Assembly: GCF_004798865.1 (NCBI RefSeq)
Contig: NW_025335268.1
Location: 30,102,731 to 30,166,730, forward strand
Reading direction: 5' to 3'
Length of the DNA: 64,000 nt
From: Varanus komodoensis
Lineage: Eukaryota; Chordata; Lepidosauria; Squamata; Varanidae
Numbering within the stretch: position 1 is the stretch's first letter; each line of letters starts with the position of its first letter. The notes below the pieces were generated by a model that was not told the origin of the DNA, searched no databases, and was given only the letters and a program-made list of their open reading frames with translations. Position numbers and translations under genes: made by a program. Positions 52,401 to 58,400 of this stretch are shown one piece after another.

Positions 52401-55400
52401 ATGTCTATCACTTGATGACTAATAGCTAACATGTGACCTGACTCCACTGAAAAACACTGTTTTAAGCTAACGATTTTTAAACATTATTTTAGATTTCAAA
52501 CCACTCAAGCATATGCTTACTTTGCGTGTATGCATGTGTTTGTGCATGTGTGGAAAGACAGCAAGAGAGAGCAGGTTGCTATATAATGCACAGAAATAAA
52601 ATTTTGCCACTGCTATATAAATAATTCCAATGTGGCAGATTCTAAAATATTACAAGCATCAAGAACACAAAGTTTTAACTACAGCAGAGTTAAAACTAAA
52701 ATAAAAATGATTGCAGCATTGCATAGATATAAATTAAAAACTCCAAAGATTTGTGGACACAAACTATTTTTCTCAATCACTCTGCAATCTGAAATTATAT
52801 CACTTCACCTTTTCACTATCACTAAACATTTCTCCATATTCTCAATTAATATACAGACATATCCATTAATTTTGAAATACTTGCTGATCCTGAATTGGAT
52901 AACTCTTTCTATTGATGTTGCATAAGAAACTGACAACTGAGACATGCCTATATGTAAGTAAATTCAGCAAAGCATTCACTATTATGGTTTTTTCTCAATG
53001 CCCTCCTTTAGCTCAGCTGAATTTGTACAAGAGAACATTTAATTAGGTCTGTGTTCATTGCTTGCATTTGACCATAATTTAATATGACACTGGCTGCATT
53101 CTCACATCATGCTAAGCCACCCTACAAATAAACTACACTGTATGAGTTGTTTGTAGAACACCCCACAGTGTGCCTGGCAGATGTTCAGACTCACCATGTG
53201 TTGTTCTCCCTGTCATTTCCCTTCAGTTCTCCAGCTGGTATACCTCTGTCCTTTGTGGCAGAATCGGTCTTGTTTCCTAACTCCTATTCCAATTGTTATT
53301 TCTCTTCATTTGATACTGTTGTGTTTTCTTTTGTTTTTGAAGTCTCAAACATGCACTACTGGGGGTCATATTTTCATATTTCCCAAGAGAACGGTACAAT
53401 GCTATGTTTAATTTATTATTGGCTTTTTTGTCAATCTTTCACTGGTGTGTGCAGGAGCGGACGTGCACCTCCCCAATGTTAAAGGAAGACATATGAAATA
53501 CTGATTTGTGTTTTGCTATCACTGATGACAAATCATGTGATATGAAGATGAAAAATTTAAGTTTTTACAGAACCCCTCATACATTTAAGGGTTTGGATTC
53601 CTGGTTATCCTAATGGAGTTCTGCAAGTGTGCAGGACTTTCCTCTTGAGGACTGGGGAAGTCCCACTTGCACACAAAGGGTTATATCATCCTATTGCCAC
53701 ACACACTGTCATTTTTGTTTGCCCTGTATAATGTAAGCCACCCTGAACACCCATTCCCTTTAGTGGTACTGTTTAAAGACTAGTCTAATCTATGTCCTAA
53801 AGACTTAGTCAAACAGCTTCTATACAAAGCCATTTACATGAAATAAATTTTCACATATTGCTATTTCAGTATAATTCGGCTATATAGTTACTTATAGTTC
53901 ATTTAAAATTCAGTGCAAAGTAATACTTTATTTTTAGATGGATCACACACAGAATGGATTCACTTCTTCCTACTCATGATTATTTGAAGCTTCATATTTA
54001 CTTCCCTGCAGGTCCCTTACCCCATAAAAGAACTATGAGTTAAATTTAACATGAACACAAGTGGGCATCCGTTCACAATTTTTTTCATGTTCCTAACCCA
54101 CAGCAGCCTTTCCATGCTTCTCAGATATACTCTGCAGTGTCCCCCGAAGCGGATTTCAGTAGCATGTCCAACATGGGGACTGGAGAGTGAATTCTACTCC
54201 AATGGCAGACGAGTTGGATACAACCCAGTATCTTTCATGCCATCATATAAAAGAAGCATCTCTCCAACTTATTAAATCCAAGGGAACTGGAATTGTGTCC
54301 AGTGACAGAATTGGTAAGTCTACCTCTTTGCTCTTCCTGGCTGAAGAAAACATCTTGCTTTGAAAAGAGCCCTGAAAAAAAAGCTGTTTTCTGAGAAATC
54401 CAGAACAGAAATCATGCTCAGCTCAAAAGCAGGAGTAGTCCAATCAAATCATGCAAGCAGAACCCTCACTCCATAATGGAGGCATGAATAATAGTGACTG
54501 TACATTACATAACCTATTGGTAGAGTTACCTGAGATTATCATTTCTAAGTCTTCTAGGTTGTTCATATATAATATTTTAAGCTGTTAAAGATTAAATGAA
54601 CCATCTAATCAAAACGGACTTGATTAAGTGCCTTTATGTTTAAAAAGCTGTATATTTCCCAATCATATTCAATCCAAAATAATTTGGTTAAACGAAGTTT
54701 GATTTTCAAAAAATCTGATCTGACCATTTCAGTGTGAAAAATTCAAGAATATCTTTTGGTACCTGCCATCCTGCCTGCGGTAATCTTGTTGTTCTATTCT
54801 GATGATTGGCTTTACCATGCCTCGTTCAGCTGTGCTGGATGCTGACATTCTATCACTGTCCAATCTGTTGGTACTCTGTTCCATGCAAGATGAGAAGCAT
54901 TTATGAAAAAAGCATAGTAGACACTTGTTTCACAGCTGATATAAATCAGAGCATATATAATCAAAGCATATACATACATTCATATATCCACTAATATATC
55001 TCAAAGAGAGAGAGAGAGAACAAAACGACATAACAACAGAGCAGTCATTCATGCCTCAATGCCATCAAACATTAGCTTAAAATATATCTTTCAAGGAATC
55101 CTGAGGATCCTTCCAAACATATCATGGAATCCCTCATTAAGGTAAGGAAGGATGGACATGATTTATGAAAGACAGTTTACCTACTACTGGCAATCTTCCA
55201 CCACAACTATAGGTTAAAGTTAGATACATTTGCAGGTTCATTCTATTCTACCCTAAAACAGCCCTTCCTAGAACTAGAAATTCCTAAGATTCCATGAAAG
55301 ATATGAGCTAAGTCCAGGTCAAATTACTGTGAAAAAAGTGATTTGAAGTTAAAACACTTCATTCTAGAGAATGTTGTGAAAAAGTAGATCAGGATTCACG

Positions 55401-58400
55401 GTTAGAACACTGAGTGATTTAATACCATTTACCAAAGCTGTCTATCTTCCAGTTTTCACCTACAGAAGCAACAAAAGGATTTCTCCCTCTAAACTAGGCT
55501 GCTGAAATACAGGATACTTGGAATAAGCAGGAGTGAATTACATATGAAAATACTATGAACTCAGTTCTGTTCTTATACTGAAAATAAGTTCTTCAAGCTC
55601 AGATTATGCACCATAAATTCTATGTGCATGACTTTGCAACTGGTTCTGATTTTTTTTACCAGAATGTTAAGATTCACCAAACTGAGGAGCATACAATGTA
55701 GCCTCCACACTAGTAAGACCCACCACCAGCACAATATGAAGCTAGCAGTTCTTGAAGCAACCGGAAATGAGACCAAAGACTACTTTCTAAAATGGGGTGG
55801 GTCAATTTTGCAGAAAGATCTGGGTTAGGAGATGACAGTTTCCTGTTGAACTAGTAGCTGGTACTGCAGGCACATCAGAATGAGTGGACATACAGTAGCA
55901 GTGTTGGATAGCACTGACAACAAACCTGAAGTATGCCTATCCTGTCCTTGATTACTATAGTTAAAGCATTTAAAGGAAAAAACATCCAAAATCTAAATGC
56001 TGTTTAGCAAATGTGTGCATGAAGGAAGGTAACTCAAATCTAACCTTCCTCCATTTACAAAGACCTAAAATACATGCGTAATAAAGTATAAAGTAATTTC
56101 AATGCCAAATTTGTGCCATTATTTCCTTTTACTATCTCTGTTTACCTTTGTTTTCAACAATAATCAAATGGATCTTTCGACAATAGAAATAACAAATGCA
56201 AGGTTTTACTGAAAACTAGCAAATTTTACCCAATTCTCACAAAAAGATAAAGCTTATAGACAGTGCTTGTTTTCCAGTTAATGTTAATGGGAGGCATGAT
56301 GATTTGAATTTTGAAATCAAAATCCAAACTAGGGACAAAGCAGTTGGCCCCTGAATCAGGCTCTTTTCCAAGTCCCTGAATCAGGATCCAAACTAAATCT
56401 TGTGGTCAGTGTATGTCCCAAAGGCCATTTAAACAAACCCAATTCCAAGTATGAACATCATACTGAAAGAGAAGCTTTCAGTCTCTTGTGTACAACAGAG
56501 AAGGAAAAAGGTGGCCTGAAAGCTTGAGTATTTGAAAGAAACACTCAAGGCCTCTTATGTCTGAACAAGGCTTTAAGGTTTATGCCAGGAATAAGCAAAC
56601 TGAAGCCCTCCAGAGGCTGATAACCCCCAAGTACCATCAGCCCCAGCCCTCATAGGCAATAGTGAAGAACTGCACTCCAATATCTACTGAAGGGCCTAGA
56701 GTTCCCCCTCCCAATTTATATATAAAACCCTTTTTCCTAGTTAATTCTTCTACCACCAAACAAAGCCCTGTAGAAGTAACTACTCTTACCCATGAAGTTC
56801 ACTTGCTACTTCTGTTAAGATTCAGTGCATTGTTATGCTACTCAGTATATCATTAAAATGTATTTAAACAATCAGTTTTCAAGTTCTAATTATTCACCAC
56901 ATGTTTAGATATACTAACAATCTGTTACCTTGCTTGCAGGTAATCCTGTTCCACTGTGGATATCTCCCTCCAAATCAAATGTAGTTTCTTGAATAGTTCT
57001 GAGAAGACAACACACATTCCAGAATTTGGTAATTATGAACATTCAATTAGCATATAGCACAGTAATGTTCTGACCAATTGTTAAGCTTTGTTATTAGTTA
57101 CAATTTATTTATTTATTTACATATATTTATAGGCTGCCTATAATTGCTGAGGCCTTCCTGGCAGCTTAAAATACAATTTACTATATCTTTTATTCCAATA
57201 AATACAGGTGTTTGATCTCTTGTACAATAACCCCATTACAAAGGCCAGCAAAAACATTCTTACTTAAATATAAGTTACTTCTAAGCCTAATTGTTTTATT
57301 TGAATTTCATCAACTGTTCTAGTCTCCATTTTTGTTGTTGGTATTATTTAAATTTTGGTTGTAATGTTCTGTAGTTCTATGATCTCTCTGATTTTGCAGT
57401 GTTTAATATGATGACACAGAGAACAGTTATATGTCCATCATTTTAAAAAAATGCAGTACCTTTTGGGAATCTGAATTTCATCAACTGTTCTAGTCTCCAT
57501 TTCTGTTGTTGGTATTATTTAAATTTTGGTTGTAATGTTCTGTAGTCTAGGATCTCTCTCATTTTGCAATGTTTAATATGATGACACAGAGAACAGCTTA
57601 TATGTCCATCATTTAAAAAAAATGCAGTATCTTTTGGGAATCCTTGTCTACTTTTCAGGCAACAGAACTAGACATCATACTCTATGGTATCATAAGATAT
57701 GCAACTGTGTAATAATTACTAACATTTTCAATTTGAAAACAGAAATACCATTCTGATAGCCAGTGCACTTCCTAAATGGCAAGAGTCAATTTAGCTCCCT
57801 AGGAAATAGAGAATGGCATTCTCATCTACTAGTTATATAAACTGAACATCATCATCACCTCACACATTCTAACTATGTTATGACATGAAATTCCTCTTCA
57901 TCTATTTTAGATGTAATTCCTTAGAATATTTTTGTACCACCTACAAGTATGTCATTTCACTGTTGACTTCCTTTCTTGGAGAATCAATACAGAGAGTTAG
58001 TACTTTTCAATTTGGCTTTACCCACACACAATATGTTGCCTTGAACACGTGCTTGACTATATTCAGTGCTTTTTTTGTAAAAAAAAAAAAAAAAAAAAAA
58101 AAGTGCCGGGACTCATGTCTTGGGGTCACACTTTTACTCTAAAAAAGATTTTCAATTCACCAACTTTTTTTGAAATAAAGAACTTATTTACCTTTTGCAC
58201 ATAGCCAGTCACTCTACACACACATAATCATAATGGTCGCCGCCGGCAGTAAGCACTCAGCGCGCAACCACACGACCAATCCCAAGCCAAGCAGCGTCCC
58301 AAGCCGAGCAGCGCCCTCACAATCAGCACAGACACACAAGCAGTCCACATGCACTGATGATTTTTGCCGCCGACCTGCTATGCCCGACAGCATTTTTCAC

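Noticed and set aside
53147-53482. A 111-codon open frame in the unclassified element
   Set aside because: The homologous region at 35867-36076 has a different, shorter frame, so the frame is not conserved between copies.
54327-54343. A 17-nt segment with a good acceptor (TGTTTTCTTCAG) and donor (GTAGAC)
   Set aside because: Its length is not a multiple of three and would shift the frame between the flanking exons; no known afadin insert there.
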